64,000 bases of DNA from Halomonas sp. TD01 (GTDB taxonomy: Bacteria > Pseudomonadota > Gammaproteobacteria > Pseudomonadales > Halomonadaceae): positions 992,001 to 1,056,000 of the forward strand of contig NZ_OV350343.1 of the NCBI RefSeq assembly GCF_923868895.1, given 5' to 3'. The notes under the pieces are model-generated. The model was not told where the DNA came from, did no database searches, and saw only the letters and a list, made by a program, of their open reading frames with translations. This document shows positions 10,183-22,583 of the stretch, in pieces (within the stretch, counting starts at the first letter, position 1; the number at the start of each line of letters is the position of its first letter). Both the position numbers and the translations under genes were made by a program.

Positions 10183-13100
10183 TTACAGCTCGTCGTCTGA
10201 ATCAAGGGCGGTTAACTGAGCACCAAGCTCCTGCTCAACTTCAGTAGCTGATGGGTTGAACAGACGCTCAACGTCTTCGCGCTTGCGACGACGCTCTGCG
10301 TGGTGAGTCAGACCGGTACCTGCCGGAATCAGACGCCCAACCACCACGTTTTCTTTCAGGCCGCGCAGATAATCGCGCTTGCCGGTTACCGCTGCTTCGG
10401 TCAATACGCGTGTCGTTTCCTGGAACGACGCCGCTGAAATGAACGATTCAGTTGCCAAGCTGGCCTTAGTAATACCCAACAGCAAGCGTTGGTACTTGGC
10501 TGGGAATTTGTCTTCTTTCTCAAGTCGCGCATTTTGCTCAAGTACGCGCACAAGCTCTGCTTGATCACCGGTGATAAAGTCAGAGTCACCAGAATCTGTG
10601 ATCTCTACCTTACGCAGCATCTGACGCACAATAACTTCGATGTGCTTATCGTTGATGCCTACACCCTGCAGACGATAAACGTCTTGAACTTCGGCGGTAA
10701 TGTATTTGGCCAGTTCCGCCACGCCCAATAAGCGCAGGATATCGTGGGGATTGCTCGGACCATCCGAAATCACTTCGCCCTTCTCGACCTTTTCGCCTTC
10801 GAAGACAGCGATTTGGCGCCATTTCGGGATCAGCGCTTCAAACGGGTCGCCAGATTCTGGAGTAATCGTCAAACGACGCTTACCCTTGGTCTCTTTACCA
10901 AAGCTGATGACACCACTGATTTCGGCCAAGATCGCAGACTCTTTCGGCTTACGCGCTTCAAACAAGTCAGCAACCCGTGGCAGACCACCGGTAATATCTT
11001 TGTTACCAGATGCTTCTACCGGGATACGCGCGACGACTTCACCCACGCCAATGGTAGAACCATCATCGACGGAGATAATAGAGTTGCCTGGCAACAGGTA
11101 CTGTACCGGTGTATTCGAGCCAGACACCGAAACATACTCACCAGCCGCATCTTGCAACATCACCATCGGGCGCTTGTCGCGACCGGCCATCGGACGGGCA
11201 GCCGACTCGATAACTTCAATAGACGATAGGCCAGTCATCTCGTCGACACTGCGGTGCATGGTGACACCTTCGTCGAGATCAATAAACTGCGCCTTACCCT
11301 CTACTTCGGCAATGATCGGATGAGTGTGCGGATCCCACTTCGCGACAACCGCCCCCCCATCAACCACATCACCGTCACGAACCGACAGTTCTGCACCGTA
11401 AGGTAGCTTGTAGTACTCACGCTCACGACCGTGGTCATCAGCGACCGCAAGTGCACTGGAACGAGAAACAACGACCAGCTTACCGTCAGCACGCTCTACG
11501 TGCTTGATGTTGTGTAGACGTACCTTACCGCCATGCTTAACCTGAACGCTGTCTACTGCTGATGAACGCGACGCCGCACCACCAATGTGGAACGTACGCA
11601 TGGTTAGCTGGGTACCCGGCTCACCGATGGACTGCGCGGCGATAACGCCAACAGACTCACCAATATTCACCTGATGACCACGCGCCAAGTCACGGCCGTA
11701 ACAGGATGCACACACACCGTGTGGCGTGTCACAGGTAATGGTAGAGCGAACAATAATTTCGTCGACACCCATGGTATCTAGCGATGCACACCATTTCTCA
11801 TCAAGCAACGTGCCGCGAGCGATAAGCACTTCATCGGTGCTCGGATCGATAACATCAATTGCGACCACGCGACCGAGTACACGCTGAGACAGCGGTACAA
11901 TGATGTCACCGCCTTCGATGATCGGGTGCAGCGTCAGACCTTTATCGGTGCCGCAATCGGTCTCGGTGATGACCAAGTCCTGAGCAACATCCACCAAACG
12001 GCGGGTCAGGTAACCGGAGTTGGCTGTTTTCAGGGCCGTATCCGCAAGACCTTTACGTGCACCGTGGGTCGAGATGAAGTACTGCAGTACGTTCAAACCT
12101 TCCCGGAAGTTGGCGACGATCGGCGTTTCAATAATCGAGCCATCCGGCTTGGCCATCAGACCACGCATACCCGCCAACTGACGGATCTGGGCGGCAGAAC
12201 CACGCGCACCAGAGTCAGCCATGATGAAGACGCTGTTGAACGAGTCTTGCTCAACTTCGTTACCTTCACGGTCGATGACGGTCTCTTTAGAGATACCCAC
12301 CATCATCGCCTTAGCGACTTTATCGTTGGCCTTTGACCAGATATCGATAACCTTGTTGTACTTCTCGCCGGCAGTTACCAGGCCAGAAGAGAACTGGTCT
12401 TCGATCTCTTTAACTTCTGCTTCTGCAGCGTCGACAATCTCAGTTTTCGCATCAGGGATAACGAAGTCGTTAACACCGATAGAAGCGCCCGACCACGTTG
12501 CCAAACGGAAACCGGTGTACATCAGTTGGTCAGCAAAGATAACCGTCGGCTTCAAGCCCGCACGACGGTATACCTCGTTGATCAAGCTGGAGATCGCTTT
12601 CTTCTTCATCGGCTGATCAATCAGCGAGAACGGCACGCCTTCCGGCAAAATGCGGAACAGCAGCGCACGACCAACCGTCGTGTCGTAGATGCGACGGTGG
12701 AAACTACGCACACCGGTCTCTTCTTCGACATCTACTTCGTCCAAACGAACTTTTACGCGGGCGTGCAGCGATACCGACTGAGTTCCAAACGCGCGCTCTA
12801 CCTCATTAAGGTCAGAGAACACCATGCCTTCGCCTTTGGCGTTGATCTTTTCGCGGGTCATGTAATACAGACCCAGAACAACGTCTTGCGAGGGTACGAT
12901 AATCGGCTCGCCGTTGGCTGGCGACAGCACGTTGTTGGTGGCCATCATCAGCGCGCGCGCTTCAAGCTGGGCTTCCAGGGTCAGCGGTACGTGTACCGCC
13001 ATCTGGTCACCGTCGAAGTCGGCGTTGTAGGCGGCACAGACCAACGGGTGCAGCTGGATCGCTTTACCTTCGATCAACAGCGGCTCAAACGCTTGGATAC

Positions 13101-14397
13101 CAAGGCGGTGGAGCGTCGGCGCACGGTTAAGCAGTACCGGGTGTTCACGGATAACATCGGCAAGGATGTCCCACACCTCAGGCAATTCGCGCTCAACCAT
13201 CTTCTTGGCAGCTTTAATCGTTGAGGCGTAGCCCAGTGACTGTAGCTTGGAGTAGATAAACGGCTTGAACAGCTCAAGCGCCATTTTCTTCGGCAGACCA
13301 CACTGGTGCAGACGCAGGGTCGGACCAACGGTGATAACCGAACGGCCTGAGTAATCAACGCGCTTACCTAGCAAGTTCTGACGGAAACGACCTTGCTTAC
13401 CCTTGATCATATCGGCAAGGGATTTCAGAGGACGCTTGTTAGAGCCTGTAATTGCACGGCCACGACGACCATTATCTAACAACGCATCAACCGCTTCTTG
13501 CAGCATACGCTTCTCGTTGCGCACGATAATATCCGGCGCATTGAGATCCAGCAGACGCTTCAGGCGGTTGTTACGGTTAATGACGCGACGATAAAGGTCG
13601 TTTAGATCTGAGGTCGCGAAGCGGCCGCCGTCCAGCGGCACCAGCGGACGAAGATCCGGCGGCAGCACGGGCAGCACTTCCATAACCATCCACGCCGGCG
13701 CATTGCCGGAGTGATAGAAGGCTTCGAGCAGCTTCAAGCGTTTAGAAAGCTTCTTAATCTTGGTTTCAGAGTTGGTCTGCGGAATTTCTTCACGCAGATG
13801 ATTAATTTCTTCTTCCAGATCGATGTCTTTCAGCAGCTCTTGAACGGCTTCGGCACCCATGCGGGCATCGAAGTCATCGCCGAACTCTTCTAGCGCTTCA
13901 AAGTACTGCTCATCGTTGAGTAACTGACCACGCTCAAGCGTGGTCATGCCGGGATCGATAACGACAAAGCTTTCGAAGTACAGCACGCGTTCGATATCAC
14001 GCAGGGTCATATCGAGGAACATGCCGATACGCGACGGCAGCGACTTCAAAAACCAAATGTGAGCAACCGGCGACGCCAGCTCGATATGGCCCATGCGCTC
14101 ACGGCGCACGGCAGCCTTGGTGACTTCAACGCCACACTTCTCACAAATGATGCCGCGGTGCTTCATGCGCTTATACTTGCCGCACAAGCACTCATAGTCT
14201 TTGACCGGGCCAAAAATCTTGGCGCAGAACAGACCATCCCGCTCCGGCTTAAAGGTGCGGTAGTTGATGGTCTCAGGCTTCTTCACCTCGCCGAACGACC
14301 AGGAGCGAATCATGTCCGGCGACGCCAGGGTAATCTTGATCGCGTCAAACTCTTCGGACTGAGATTGCGATTTGAGTACTTTCACCAAATCTTTCAT
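10183..14397 (-). CDS. rpoC: DNA-directed RNA polymerase subunit beta'
   Basis: This subunit forms the catalytic clamp of RNA polymerase. The 1404-residue protein has the N-terminal zinc-binding cysteines ([22 protein letters not shown], about residues 70-91), the absolutely conserved Mg-binding [12 protein letters not shown], the trigger-loop region and a second cysteine cluster near [15 protein letters not shown]. Length agrees with E. coli (1407). It lies 10 nt after rpoB. Confidence 0.98.
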   Translation of the reverse strand: MKDLVKVLKSQSQSEEFDAIKITLASPDMIRSWSFGEVKKPETINYRTFKPERDGLFCAKIFGPVKDYECLCGKYKRMKHRGIICEKCGVEVTKAAVRRERMGHIELASPVAHIWFLKSLPSRIGMFLDMTLRDIERVLYFESFVVIDPGMTTLERGQLLNDEQYFEALEEFGDDFDARMGAEAVQELLKDIDLEEEINHLREEIPQTNSETKIKKLSKRLKLLEAFYHSGNAPAWMVMEVLPVLPPDLRPLVPLDGGRFATSDLNDLYRRVINRNNRLKRLLDLNAPDIIVRNEKRMLQEAVDALLDNGRRGRAITGSNKRPLKSLADMIKGKQGRFRQNLLGKRVDYSGRSVITVGPTLRLHQCGLPKKMALELFKPFIYSKLQSLGYASTIKAAKKMVERELPEVWDILADVIREHPVLLNRAPTLHRLGIQAFEPLLIEGKAIQLHPLVCAAYNADFDGDQMAVHVPLTLEAQLEARALMMATNNVLSPANGEPIIVPSQDVVLGLYYMTREKINAKGEGMVFSDLNEVERAFGTQSVSLHARVKVRLDEVDVEEETGVRSFHRRIYDTTVGRALLFRILPEGVPFSLIDQPMKKKAISSLINEVYRRAGLKPTVIFADQLMYTGFRLATWSGASIGVNDFVIPDAKTEIVDAAEAEVKEIEDQFSSGLVTAGEKYNKVIDIWSKANDKVAKAMMVGISKETVIDREGNEVEQDSFNSVFIMADSGARGSAAQIRQLAGMRGLMAKPDGSIIETPIVANFREGLNVLQYFISTHGARKGLADTALKTANSGYLTRRLVDVAQDLVITETDCGTDKGLTLHPIIEGGDIIVPLSQRVLGRVVAIDVIDPSTDEVLIARGTLLDEKWCASLDTMGVDEIIVRSTITCDTPHGVCASCYGRDLARGHQVNIGESVGVIAAQSIGEPGTQLTMRTFHIGGAASRSSAVDSVQVKHGGKVRLHNIKHVERADGKLVVVSRSSALAVADDHGREREYYKLPYGAELSVRDGDVVDGGAVVAKWDPHTHPIIAEVEGKAQFIDLDEGVTMHRSVDEMTGLSSIEVIESAARPMAGRDKRPMVMLQDAAGEYVSVSGSNTPVQYLLPGNSIISVDDGSTIGVGEVVARIPVEASGNKDITGGLPRVADLFEARKPKESAILAEISGVISFGKETKGKRRLTITPESGDPFEALIPKWRQIAVFEGEKVEKGEVISDGPSNPHDILRLLGVAELAKYITAEVQDVYRLQGVGINDKHIEVIVRQMLRKVEITDSGDSDFITGDQAELVRVLEQNARLEKEDKFPAKYQRLLLGITKASLATESFISAASFQETTRVLTEAAVTGKRDYLRGLKENVVVGRLIPAGTGLTHHAERRRKREDVERLFNPSATEVEQELGAQLTALDSDDEL

Positions 14398-14407
14398 GGG
14401 ACGGCTC

Positions 14408-17400
14408 CTAGCTCTCTAACTCGATATCGATGCCCAGCGAGCGGATTTCCTTCACGAGTACGTTGAAGGATTCCGGCATGCCTGCCTGCATGGTGTGGTC
14501 GCCATCCACGATGTTTTTATACATCTTGGTGCGGCCTTCGACGTCATCCGACTTGACGGTGAGCATCTCTTGCAGCGTATACGCGGCACCGTAAGCTTCC
14601 AGCGCCCACACTTCCATCTCACCAAAGCGCTGACCACCGAACTGCGCCTTACCACCCAGCGGCTGCTGAGTCACTAGCGAGTAAGAGCCGGTAGAACGCG
14701 CGTGCATCTTGTCGTCTACCAGGTGGTTCAGCTTGAGCATGTACATGTAGCCAACGGTCACCGAGCGGTCAAACGCATCACCAGTACGACCATCGTACAG
14801 GGTCATTTGGCCAGACTCAGGAATGTCAGCAAGCTTCAGCAGATGCTTGATCTCATGCTCTTTAGCACCGTCAAACACCGGCGTCGCCATAGGTACACCG
14901 CCTTTGAGGTTTTTCGCTAGCGCAATGATTTCTTCATCGCTTAACGAATCGATATCCTCAACACGGGTTCCTGGCGTGTTGTATATTTGGCCTAGGAAGT
15001 CACGGATTTCAGCAACTTGCTGACCACGGGCATCACGAAGCATGGCGTCGATCTTGACACCCAAACCGCGGGCAGCCATACCCAAGTGGGTTTCCAGGAT
15101 CTGACCAACGTTCATCCGCGAAGGTACGCCCAACGGGTTTAGCACCACATCAACCGGCTCGCCTTTCTCATCGAACGGCATATCTTCGATGGGCATGATC
15201 GCCGAGATAACACCTTTGTTACCGTGACGGCCTGCCATCTTGTCGCCAGGCTGAATGCGACGTTTAACCGCCATGTAAACCTTGACGATTTTAAGCACGC
15301 CCGGTGCGAGATCATCGCCCTGGGTCAGCTTGCGCTTCTTGTCTTCAAAGCGCTCGTCCATCTCTTTACGACGGTTTTCAAGCTGCTCATCGGCCTGGGC
15401 TAACAGTTCGTTGTATGCCTCATCCTGCATGCGCAGTTTGAACCACTGCTGACGCGGTAACTCGTCGAGGTAAGCCTCGTCCAGTACATCGCCCTTCTTG
15501 AGGTTCGGCCCACCGTTAACTTCTTGGCCTTCCAAGGTACGCTTTAGGCGCTCAAAGGTAGCGTCTTCAGCAATACGATAAGTTTCCTGAAGATCTTTAC
15601 GCACCTCGTCCAACTGCATCCGCTCGATGGCAAGCGCACGAGTGTCTTTTTCAACGCCGTCACGGGTAAATACCTGGACGTCGATGACGGTACCTTTCAT
15701 ACCGGTCGGCGCACGCAGCGAGGTATCTTTAACGTCAGAAGCTTTTTCACCGAAGATAGCGCGTAGCAGCTTCTCTTCCGGCGTCAGCTGGGTTTCACCC
15801 TTGGGTGTTACCTTACCGACCAAGATATCGCCAGGGCCAACTTCGGCACCGATGTAAACAACACCTGCTTCGTCCAGCTTACCTAGCGCAGACTCGCCAA
15901 CGTTGGGGATATCGGCAGTGATCTCTTCCGGCCCTAACTTGGTATCGCGAGAGACACAGGTCAGTTCCTGAATATGAATCGTGGTAAAGCGGTCTTCTTG
16001 TACCACCCGCTCAGACAGCAGGATGGAGTCCTCGAAGTTGTAACCATTCCAGGGCATGAACGCGATGCGCATGTTCTGGCCCAGCGCCAGATCACCCATA
16101 TCAACAGACGGGCCGTCGGCAAGAATATCGCCACGGGCTACGTTGTCACCAGGCCGCACGATAGGACGCTGGTTCATACAGGTGTTCTGGTTTGAACGGG
16201 TATACTTGGTCAGATTGTAGATATCAACACCGGCTTCGCCGCCGATGATCTCATCTTCATTCACCCGCACCACAACACGACGCGCGTCAACAGAATCGAT
16301 TACGCCACCACGATGTGCAACGGCACAAACGCCGGAGTCACGCGCAACGAATCGCTCCATACCGGTACCAACGAGCGGTTTGTCAGCACGCAAAGTTGGC
16401 ACGGCCTGACGCTGCATGTTCGCACCCATCAAGGCGCGGTTAGCATCATCGTGCTCTAGGAACGGAATCAATGCAGCCGCTACCGAAACAACCTGACGCG
16501 GCGACACATCCATTAGCGTGACCTGCTCAGGGCGCATAAACGTGGTTTCACCACGGTGACGCACCTGAACCAAGTCATCGCTCAGTTTGTTGGTCTCATC
16601 CACCGCGGCAGATGCCTGGGCGATAACGAAATCGCCCTCTTCGATCGCTGACAGGTGAACGATATCGTCAGTTACCTGACCGGCGTTGACCTTACGATAT
16701 GGCGTTTCGAGGAAGCCATAGCTGTTGGTATGGCTATAGGTCGCCAGAGAGTTGATCAGACCGATGTTCGGACCTTCCGGCGTTTCGATCGGACACAGAC
16801 GTCCGTAGTGCGTGGCGTGTACGTCACGCACTTCGAAGCCGGCACGCTCACGGGTCAACCCACCTGGGCCGAGTGCAGACACACGACGCTTGTGGGTAAC
16901 CTCGGAAAGCGGGTTATTCTGGTCCATGAACTGGGACAGCTGGCTAGAACCGAAGAACTCTTTCACCGCTGCCGCTACCGGCTTAGCGTTGATCAAATCT
17001 TGCGGCATCAGGCCTTCGCTTTCCGCCATGGAAAGACGCTCTTTCACCGCGCGCTCTACGCGCACCAAGCCAACGCGGAACTGGTTTTCAGCCATTTCGC
17101 CAACACAACGAATACGGCGGTTACCCAAGTGATCGATATCGTCAACGTCACCGAAGCCGTTACGGATGTTGATCAGCTCACGCAGAACATCGAGGATGTC
17201 TTTACGATCCAGCACGCCAGAGCCCGTGTCGGTATCACGACGCAGACGGCGGTTAAACTTCATACGACCAACGCCAGACAGGTCGTAGCGGTCTTCGCTG
17301 AAGAACAGGTTATTAAACAGCGTCTCGGCGGCTTCTTTGGTGGGCGGCTCACCAGGACGCATCATGCGGTAAATTTCGACCAACGCTTCGAGCGCAGAGC

Positions 17401-18484
17401 CTGTGGCATCCAGCTTCAGCGTATCGGAAATGAACGAGCCACAGTCGAGATCGTTCGTGTAGAGCGTCTCAATATGGGTAATGCCACCCTGCGCCATACG
17501 CTCAAGTACTTCTGGCGTAATTTCGGTATTACACGGACAGATCAGCTCGCCAGTTTTGGAATCGATCTGATCTTTGGCCAACGTTTTACCAAACAGGTAC
17601 TCCATCGGCACTTCCAGACGCTCCAGGCCAGCTTTCTCAAGCTGACGGATGTGCTTCTGGGTAATACGACGCCCTTCTTCGACAATGACATTACCTTCGC
17701 CATCTTTAATATCGAAGGTAGCGGTTTCACCGCGTAGACGTGAAGGTACCAGCTCCACGAAGAAGCCAGTTTTTTCAATGCTAAACTTGCTGGTTTCGAA
17801 AAACTCTTCAAGGATCTCTTCGGTGCTCATTCCCAAGGCACGCATTAATACCGACGCAGGCAGTTTCCGGCGACGGTCAATACGTACGAAGACGTTGTCT
17901 TTAGGGTCGAACTCGAAGTCCAGCCAGGAACCACGATAAGGAATCACTCGGGCAGAATAGAGCAGCTTACCAGAGGAGTGACTCTTGCCTTTATCGTGAT
18001 CGAAGAACACACCGGGCGAACGGTGGAGCTGAGAAACGATAACCCGCTCAGTACCATTGATGACAAAGGTACCATTCTCGGTCATCAGGGGGATTTCCCC
18101 CATGTAGACTTCCTGCTCTTTAATATCCTTGATTGCCTTGTTCGAGGAGTCGCGATCATAGATGATCAAGCGAACCTTGACACGCAGCGGGGCGGAATAG
18201 GTCACGCCACGCAGCTGACACTCCTTTACATCGAACGCCGGCGTGCCGAAACGGTAGCTGACATACTCCAGCGCCGCATTCCCAGAGAAGCTTTCAATCG
18301 GAAACACGGACTTAAACGCCGCGTGCAGACCAATCTCGTGGCGCTCGTCGGGCGAACGATCCTGCTGGAGAAAGTCGTAGTAGGAATCAAGCTGGATGGC
18401 CAGCAAGTAAGGCACATCCATCACTTGGGGCAGTTTGCCGAAATCCTTGCGGATGCGTTTTTTCTCAGTATATGAGTAAGCCAT
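14408..18484 (-). CDS. rpoB: DNA-directed RNA polymerase subunit beta
   Basis: This is the second catalytic subunit of RNA polymerase. The 1358-residue protein starts [19 protein letters not shown]. Its rifampicin-binding region reads [24 protein letters not shown] followed by SALGPGGL, which is the sensitive wild-type pattern. The C-terminal part has [15 protein letters not shown] and [25 protein letters not shown]. It is 16 residues longer than the E. coli protein. It follows a 351-nt intergenic region after rplL. Confidence 0.98.
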   Translation of the reverse strand: MAYSYTEKKRIRKDFGKLPQVMDVPYLLAIQLDSYYDFLQQDRSPDERHEIGLHAAFKSVFPIESFSGNAALEYVSYRFGTPAFDVKECQLRGVTYSAPLRVKVRLIIYDRDSSNKAIKDIKEQEVYMGEIPLMTENGTFVINGTERVIVSQLHRSPGVFFDHDKGKSHSSGKLLYSARVIPYRGSWLDFEFDPKDNVFVRIDRRRKLPASVLMRALGMSTEEILEEFFETSKFSIEKTGFFVELVPSRLRGETATFDIKDGEGNVIVEEGRRITQKHIRQLEKAGLERLEVPMEYLFGKTLAKDQIDSKTGELICPCNTEITPEVLERMAQGGITHIETLYTNDLDCGSFISDTLKLDATGSALEALVEIYRMMRPGEPPTKEAAETLFNNLFFSEDRYDLSGVGRMKFNRRLRRDTDTGSGVLDRKDILDVLRELINIRNGFGDVDDIDHLGNRRIRCVGEMAENQFRVGLVRVERAVKERLSMAESEGLMPQDLINAKPVAAAVKEFFGSSQLSQFMDQNNPLSEVTHKRRVSALGPGGLTRERAGFEVRDVHATHYGRLCPIETPEGPNIGLINSLATYSHTNSYGFLETPYRKVNAGQVTDDIVHLSAIEEGDFVIAQASAAVDETNKLSDDLVQVRHRGETTFMRPEQVTLMDVSPRQVVSVAAALIPFLEHDDANRALMGANMQRQAVPTLRADKPLVGTGMERFVARDSGVCAVAHRGGVIDSVDARRVVVRVNEDEIIGGEAGVDIYNLTKYTRSNQNTCMNQRPIVRPGDNVARGDILADGPSVDMGDLALGQNMRIAFMPWNGYNFEDSILLSERVVQEDRFTTIHIQELTCVSRDTKLGPEEITADIPNVGESALGKLDEAGVVYIGAEVGPGDILVGKVTPKGETQLTPEEKLLRAIFGEKASDVKDTSLRAPTGMKGTVIDVQVFTRDGVEKDTRALAIERMQLDEVRKDLQETYRIAEDATFERLKRTLEGQEVNGGPNLKKGDVLDEAYLDELPRQQWFKLRMQDEAYNELLAQADEQLENRRKEMDERFEDKKRKLTQGDDLAPGVLKIVKVYMAVKRRIQPGDKMAGRHGNKGVISAIMPIEDMPFDEKGEPVDVVLNPLGVPSRMNVGQILETHLGMAARGLGVKIDAMLRDARGQQVAEIRDFLGQIYNTPGTRVEDIDSLSDEEIIALAKNLKGGVPMATPVFDGAKEHEIKHLLKLADIPESGQMTLYDGRTGDAFDRSVTVGYMYMLKLNHLVDDKMHARSTGSYSLVTQQPLGGKAQFGGQRFGEMEVWALEAYGAAYTLQEMLTVKSDDVEGRTKMYKNIVDGDHTMQAGMPESFNVLVKEIRSLGIDIELES

Positions 18485-18646
18485 CTGTATTCCCCAGCTT
18501 GTTCACCATGGGTGACCGATGCGTGGTCATCTGCCCCGCGGGCGTTTCAGACGCAGACAGCAAGCTCCTAAATCGGTAGCTCGCCGTCAAAAATCTTGAT
18601 AGATAACAGTGTTACAGTAGTGCTGCTAGCGCTTCGCTATCACTCG

Positions 18647-18686
18647 CGCTTCACAACTTACGCTTCACAACTTACGCTTCACAACA
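18647..18686. repeat. 14-bp tandem repeat, about 2.8 copies
   Basis: The unit CGCTTCACAACTTA occurs at 18647-18660 and 18661-18674. A third, partial copy (first 12 bases identical) starts at 18675. The repeats lie in the leader between the rplL-distal hairpin and rpoB. They are too few and too short for CRISPR; replication slippage is the simplest origin. Confidence 0.85.
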
Positions 18687-18759
18687 ACGGTCTTACTGTT
18701 TTGCTGCTTCTTACCGCAGCCTTCCTGCTGTAATGCTGCCGAGCAACATGATACAACAG

Positions 18760-18795
18760 AAAAAGGCCGGCAGCGGGATAAGCCCGCCGCCAGCC
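18760..18795 (-). terminator. Attenuator-like intrinsic terminator between rplL and rpoB
   Basis: On the minus strand a 13-bp stem (18795-18783 with 18777-18765, two G-T wobbles) with a 5-nt loop is followed by TTTTT (18764-18760). It lies about 40 nt after the rplL stop. Since rpoB must still be expressed and no strong promoter is obvious downstream, it is probably a partial terminator. Confidence 0.8.
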
Positions 18796-18835
18796 GTGGA
18801 AGCTTACGCAGCGCGTAAAGCCGTCAGCACAAGAA

Positions 18836-19207
18836 TTACTTGAGCTCGACGCTTGCGCCCGCTTCTTCCAGCTTGGTCTTAGCTGCTTCAGCGTCTTCTT
18901 TAGACATTGCTTCTTTGATGGTAGCCGGCGCGCCATCAACTGCACCTTTGGCTTCTTTCAGGCCAAGACCAGTGATTTCGCGAACTGCTTTGATGACGTT
19001 AACTTTCTTGTCACCAGCGGCAGTCAGTACCAGATCAAATTCAGTCTGTTCTTCAGCAGCTGCTTCGCCGCCTGCAGCCGGGCCAGCCATTACGGCTGCT
19101 GCTGCAGATACGCCGAACTTCTCTTCCATTGCTTCGATCAGCTCGACAACTTCCATTACGGACATGTCGGCTACAGCATTGATGATATCGTCTTTGGTCA
19201 GTGCCAT
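18836..19207 (-). CDS. rplL: 50S ribosomal protein L7/L12
   Basis: L7/L12 is the multicopy stalk protein that recruits translational GTPases. The 123-residue product starts [20 protein letters not shown]. An alanine-rich hinge (about residues 35-52) follows, then the C-terminal domain with [38 protein letters not shown]. An open upstream extension of 22 codons is ignored because the ATG at 19207 gives the family length. It is co-transcribed with rplJ. Confidence 0.97.
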   Translation of the reverse strand: MALTKDDIINAVADMSVMEVVELIEAMEEKFGVSAAAAVMAGPAAGGEAAAEEQTEFDLVLTAAGDKKVNVIKAVREITGLGLKEAKGAVDGAPATIKEAMSKEDAEAAKTKLEEAGASVELK

Positions 19208-19319
19208 TGTCTCATTCCTAACTTTGCGGGAGCCTCGGTTCACCGAGTGCTCAGGATTCATTGCATGGTTCAAGCAGCGCTCTGCTTATGCAGCGCAGAC
19301 TGCTTGCAAAAAGGCCTGC

Positions 19320-19823
19320 TTATGCAGCTTCTTCTTGCTTCTGGTCGCGCAGGGCGGCCAGAGTACGAACCAGCTTGCCAGCGGAGGCTTCTTTCATTAC
19401 CGACATCAACTTAGCAATTGCTTCGTCGTAAGTCGGTAGGGTTGCCAGACGATCGATGTCAGCAGCCGGAATCAGCTCACCTTCGTAGGCCAGCGCCTTC
19501 ACTTCGAAGTTCTGATCTTGCTTTGCGAACTCTTTAAACAAACGAGCAGCAGCGCCCGGGTGTTCGGTAGAGAAAGCCAGCAGAGTAGGACCAACAAAGC
19601 TCTCGTTCAGGCACTCCCACTGAGTACCTTCGAGGGCGCGGCGTGCCAGAGTGTTGCGAACAACACGCAACTGGACGCCATTCTCACGCGCTTGCTTACG
19701 CAGGTCGGTCATTTTACCGACTGTAACGCCGCGAGAATCGGCAACTACGACGGAGAGTGCGCCCTTGGCCGCTTCACTGACCTCGGCAACAATCGCTTTC
19801 TTGCCTTCAAGTGCTAGTGGCAC
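19320..19823 (-). CDS. rplJ: 50S ribosomal protein L10
   Basis: L10 anchors the L7/L12 stalk to 23S rRNA and represses its own operon as the L10-L12 complex. The 167-residue protein reads (GTG)[31 protein letters not shown] and continues with [15 protein letters not shown] and GPTLLAFS. I chose the GTG at 19823-19821 because an AAGGAG lies 8 nt upstream and homologues begin there. The longer open frame would run into the leader. Confidence 0.94.
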   Translation of the reverse strand: MPLALEGKKAIVAEVSEAAKGALSVVVADSRGVTVGKMTDLRKQARENGVQLRVVRNTLARRALEGTQWECLNESFVGPTLLAFSTEHPGAAARLFKEFAKQDQNFEVKALAYEGELIPAADIDRLATLPTYDEAIAKLMSVMKEASAGKLVRTLAALRDQKQEEAA

Positions 19824-20030
19824 AGTGATCACTCCTTCGTGCCGGAACCCACAACAGGCTCCGGTGGTTACCATCTCTTCCAGACGATAAATAAATAACG
19901 CTGGAAGCCTTGGGGGATGGTGCTCACCAGAAAGCGGTTTGGCTAAAAACCTCAACCAACTGGCGGCCACACCATCTGCGCAGGCGCTTTTAGGGCGATT
20001 AAGCCGCACCTTTAAAAGATGCGGCACCTG
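19824..20030 (-). promoter_or_regulatory. rplJ 5' leader (L10-leader type autoregulatory region)
   Basis: A 298-nt gap separates rplA from rplJ and contains no credible gene. On the minus strand it shows a hairpin with GCCGCA/TGCGGC arms (20025-20020 and 20008-20003) and further GC-rich pairable segments up to the rplJ ribosome-binding site. In gammaproteobacteria this position holds the L10-binding kink-turn leader. Assignment is by position; I did not derive the kink-turn. Confidence 0.5.
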
Positions 20031-20121
20031 CGGTCTTTGACGATGCCCTGTTTGGCTTACGCATTAACAGGGGACCGCAAAGTTCTTGCTCGGTTCTTAC
20101 TTAAAACTTACGACTACCTGC

Positions 20122-20814
20122 TTATACAAACGCAGAATGGTCGATAGTCAAACCTGGGCCCATAGTAGTGGACAGGGTGACTTTCTTAAAGTAGATACCT
20201 TTAGAAGAGCTCGGCTTGAGCCTCTTAAGGTCAGCAACCAGCGCTTCCAGGTTACCCAGAACAGCGGATGCTTCAAAATCAGCTTTACCCAGAGTTGTGT
20301 GGATAATGCCGTTTTTGTCGGTACGAAAGCGTACCTGACCTGCTTTAGCATTTTTAACTGCAGTAGCAACATCAGGTGTAACGGTGCCAACTTTCGGGTT
20401 CGGCATCAGGCCACGCGGACCAAGGATCTGACCCAGCTGACCGACAACGCGCATAGCGTCCGGCGAGGCGATCACGACGTCAAAATCCATCACGCCTTTC
20501 TTGACCTGCTCAGCCAAATCTTCCATACCCACGATGTCAGCGCCTGCTTCTTTTGCAGCATCGGCGTTAGCACCTTGGGTGAAGACCGCAACGCGTACGT
20601 CTTTGCCAGTACCGTTAGGCATAACAGTAGCACCACGTACAACTTGGTCAGATTTACGCGGATCAACACCAAGATTGATCGCCACATCCAAGGACTCTTT
20701 GAATTTAACGGTAGACAGCTCAGCGAGCAGCGCAACCGCTTCTTCAAGAGAGTAAGCTTTGTTCGGGTCTACTTTCTCGCGAATAACTTTCGCGCGCTTA
20801 GTTAGTTTAGCCAT
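20122..20814 (-). CDS. rplA: 50S ribosomal protein L1
   Basis: L1 forms the mobile L1 stalk at the E site and autoregulates the L11 operon in enteric bacteria. The 230-residue protein starts [19 protein letters not shown] and contains the family signature around [22 protein letters not shown] (about residues 130-152). The end [16 protein letters not shown] is typical. It lies 2 nt after rplK. Confidence 0.97.
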   Translation of the reverse strand: MAKLTKRAKVIREKVDPNKAYSLEEAVALLAELSTVKFKESLDVAINLGVDPRKSDQVVRGATVMPNGTGKDVRVAVFTQGANADAAKEAGADIVGMEDLAEQVKKGVMDFDVVIASPDAMRVVGQLGQILGPRGLMPNPKVGTVTPDVATAVKNAKAGQVRFRTDKNGIIHTTLGKADFEASAVLGNLEALVADLKRLKPSSSKGIYFKKVTLSTTMGPGLTIDHSAFV

Positions 20815-20816
20815 GA

Positions 20817-21248
20817 TCAGAGACCCTCCACGTTTAGGCCCATGCTACGAGCGCTGCCGGCGATGGTGCGCACCGCGGCATCGAGATCAGAAGCCGTCAT
20901 ATCTGGCTCTTTGGTTTTAGCGATCTCTTCGAGCTGCTCACGCGTCACGGTACCAACCTTCTTCTTGTTCGGCTCACCAGAACCGGACTTGATACCGGCT
21001 GCTTTTTTCAGCAGAACGGCAGCAGGCGGCGTTTTGGTGACGAACGTGAAGCTACGGTCAGAGTAGACAGTGATCACGACAGGCGTCGGCAGACCAGGCT
21101 CAATCTCTTGAGTAGCTGCGTTGAACGCCTTACAGAATTCCATGATGTTCACGCCGTGCTGACCCAGCGCAGGGCCGACGGGCGGACTAGGATTGGCTTT
21201 ACCTGCAGCAACCTGCAGTTTGATATAAGCCTGTACTTTCTTGGCCAT
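20817..21248 (-). CDS. rplK: 50S ribosomal protein L11
   Basis: L11 is part of the GTPase-associated centre and is needed for RelA activation. The 143-residue protein starts [43 protein letters not shown], followed by the C-terminal RNA-binding domain ending [11 protein letters not shown]. The ATG at 21248 was chosen over an open extension of 16 codons. The 123-nt gap to nusG contains a 7-bp hairpin (21300-21318) with only a weak T-run. Confidence 0.97.
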   Translation of the reverse strand: MAKKVQAYIKLQVAAGKANPSPPVGPALGQHGVNIMEFCKAFNAATQEIEPGLPTPVVITVYSDRSFTFVTKTPPAAVLLKKAAGIKSGSGEPNKKKVGTVTREQLEEIAKTKEPDMTASDLDAAVRTIAGSARSMGLNVEGL

Positions 21249-21371
21249 GCTAAATACTCCAATTGGGTGATAGCGCCTTACGGCTCCCCGGTACACATAA
21301 AGCAGCGTTTAGCTGCTTCACATAACGCAGGGATGGCATGCTATGCACACCACCCCGCCACTTAATTAAAC

Positions 21372-21905
21372 TTACTCTTTCTCTACCTGGGAGAACTCAA
21401 GCTCCACAGGCGTTGCACGCCCGAAAATCAACACACTGACCTGCAAGCGGCTCTTGTCGTAATTTACTTCTTCAACAACACCGTTAAAGTCAGCAAACGG
21501 ACCATCAACGACGCGAACTGATTGACCCGGCTCAAACATGGTTTTAGGCCGCGGCTTATCAGTACCATCTTTAACGCGACGCAAGATAGCGTCTGCCTCG
21601 CGCGATGTAATAGGTGCAGGCTTCTCTTTCGTGCCACCAATGAACCCCATCACACGAGGCGTTTCATTGACGAGATGCCAAGTTTCATCGGCCATTTCCA
21701 TCTCGACCAGCACGTAGCCTGGGTAGAACTTGCGCTCACTCTTACGGCGCTTACCGTCACGCACTTCAACTACTTCTTCCGTCGGCACTAGAATTTCGCC
21801 AAAGCGATCTTCCATGCCATACATCTTCACGCGCTCAATAAGCGAACGCATGACATGCTTTTCAAAGCCGGAATAAGCGTGGACGACATACCAACGTTTG
21901 GACAT
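21372..21905 (-). CDS. nusG: Transcription termination/antitermination protein NusG
   Basis: NusG binds the RNA polymerase clamp, suppresses pausing and couples polymerase to Rho or to S10 and the ribosome. The 177-residue product starts [20 protein letters not shown]. It has the NGN domain with [12 protein letters not shown] and the C-terminal KOW domain [22 protein letters not shown] (about residues 125-146). The 45-codon in-frame upstream extension overlaps secE and is rejected. It lies 8 nt after secE. Confidence 0.97.
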   Translation of the reverse strand: MSKRWYVVHAYSGFEKHVMRSLIERVKMYGMEDRFGEILVPTEEVVEVRDGKRRKSERKFYPGYVLVEMEMADETWHLVNETPRVMGFIGGTKEKPAPITSREADAILRRVKDGTDKPRPKTMFEPGQSVRVVDGPFADFNGVVEEVNYDKSRLQVSVLIFGRATPVELEFSQVEKE

Positions 21906-21913
21906 GAAAGCTC

Positions 21914-22297
21914 CTAACCAATGACGCCGGACATCGCCCAGCCAAGAAGAGTATCGATCAACCACAGCATCAAACCCACCACCACAACTGCCGCCAGCAC
22001 AATGGCTGTGGTCTGAATGGTTTCGGGGCGAGTCGGCCATACAACGCGCTGTATCTCTTTCTTGGCGCTTACGGCAAGCTCTACTAAATCGCGACCTTTA
22101 GCAGTGGTCAGCGCGATCAAACCCGCAATCGCACACAACACCACCACACCTAATACGCGGTAGAGCAGGCCAATATTAGCGAAATAGGTATTACCAACGA
22201 CTGCAACAACAAGCAGCGCCACAACCGCCGCCCACTTGAGCCCGTCATGGCGCGACTGTTGCACCTCTTCGCCATGTTTTACGGAACTAGGCTTCAT
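21914..22297 (-). CDS. secE: Preprotein translocase subunit SecE
   Basis: SecE is the essential small subunit of the SecYEG channel in the inner membrane. The 127-residue protein has three hydrophobic segments (about residues 22-38, 42-62 and 93-115). The conserved cytoplasmic amphipathic segment [20 protein letters not shown] precedes the last one. The three-segment form is typical of gammaproteobacteria. It follows tRNA-Trp and is followed by nusG. Confidence 0.96.
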   Translation of the reverse strand: MKPSSVKHGEEVQQSRHDGLKWAAVVALLVVAVVGNTYFANIGLLYRVLGVVVLCAIAGLIALTTAKGRDLVELAVSAKKEIQRVVWPTRPETIQTTAIVLAAVVVVGLMLWLIDTLLGWAMSGVIG

Positions 22298-22370
22298 AAA
22301 AACGAGACTCCCAAGGGTGCAGCGAGCGACAAAGGAATTCTAGAAAAAGACATACCAACCTGGGGAAGGC

Positions 22371-22446
<76 letters not shown>

Positions 22447-22491
22447 GTATCGTCATGCGCACAAACAAATGCCTGCGCAACAGCGGGCGCC

Positions 22492-22520
22492 ATAATAGCG
22501 GATAATTTTCCACCTGACAA
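22492..22520 (-). promoter_or_regulatory. Promoter for tRNA-Trp-secE-nusG
   Basis: On the minus strand TTGTCA (22520-22515) and TATTAT (22497-22492) are 17 bp apart, each with five of six consensus matches. The pair lies between the preceding tRNA operon terminator and tRNA-Trp, so it likely drives tRNA-Trp, secE and nusG. Confidence 0.65.
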
Positions 22521-22554
22521 CCCTTAACACTCATCGAAACCGACAAGTGAAAAC

Positions 22555-22583
22555 AAAAAAAGCGAGCTTAGCTCGCTTTTTTT
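22555..22583. terminator. Bidirectional intrinsic terminator after tRNA-Thr
   Basis: AGCGAGC-TTA-GCTCGCT (22561-22577) forms a 7-bp stem with a 3-nt loop. Six As precede it and a T-run follows (22577-22583), so it can work in either direction. On the minus strand it ends the tRNA-Tyr-Gly-Thr transcript. Confidence 0.88.

Larger units (their letters stand above)
18485..18835 (-). other. rplL-rpoB intergenic region with attenuator and 14-bp repeats
   Basis: This 351-nt stretch contains no credible gene. Close to rplL it holds a strong terminator-like hairpin (18760-18795). Nearer rpoB it holds about 2.8 tandem copies of a 14-bp unit CGCTTCACAACTTA (18647-18686, plus-strand reading). In E. coli the same interval carries an attenuator and an RNase III processing hairpin that set the ratio of L7/L12 to RNA polymerase; a similar role here is inference. 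Confidence 0.6.

Noticed and set aside
18647..18686. Tandem repeat considered as a CRISPR array
   Set aside because: The unit is 14 bp with no spacers, fewer than three copies, and no cas genes nearby.
21906..22040. 45-codon N-terminal extension of NusG
   Set aside because: It overlaps the secE coding region and is absent from the NusG family.
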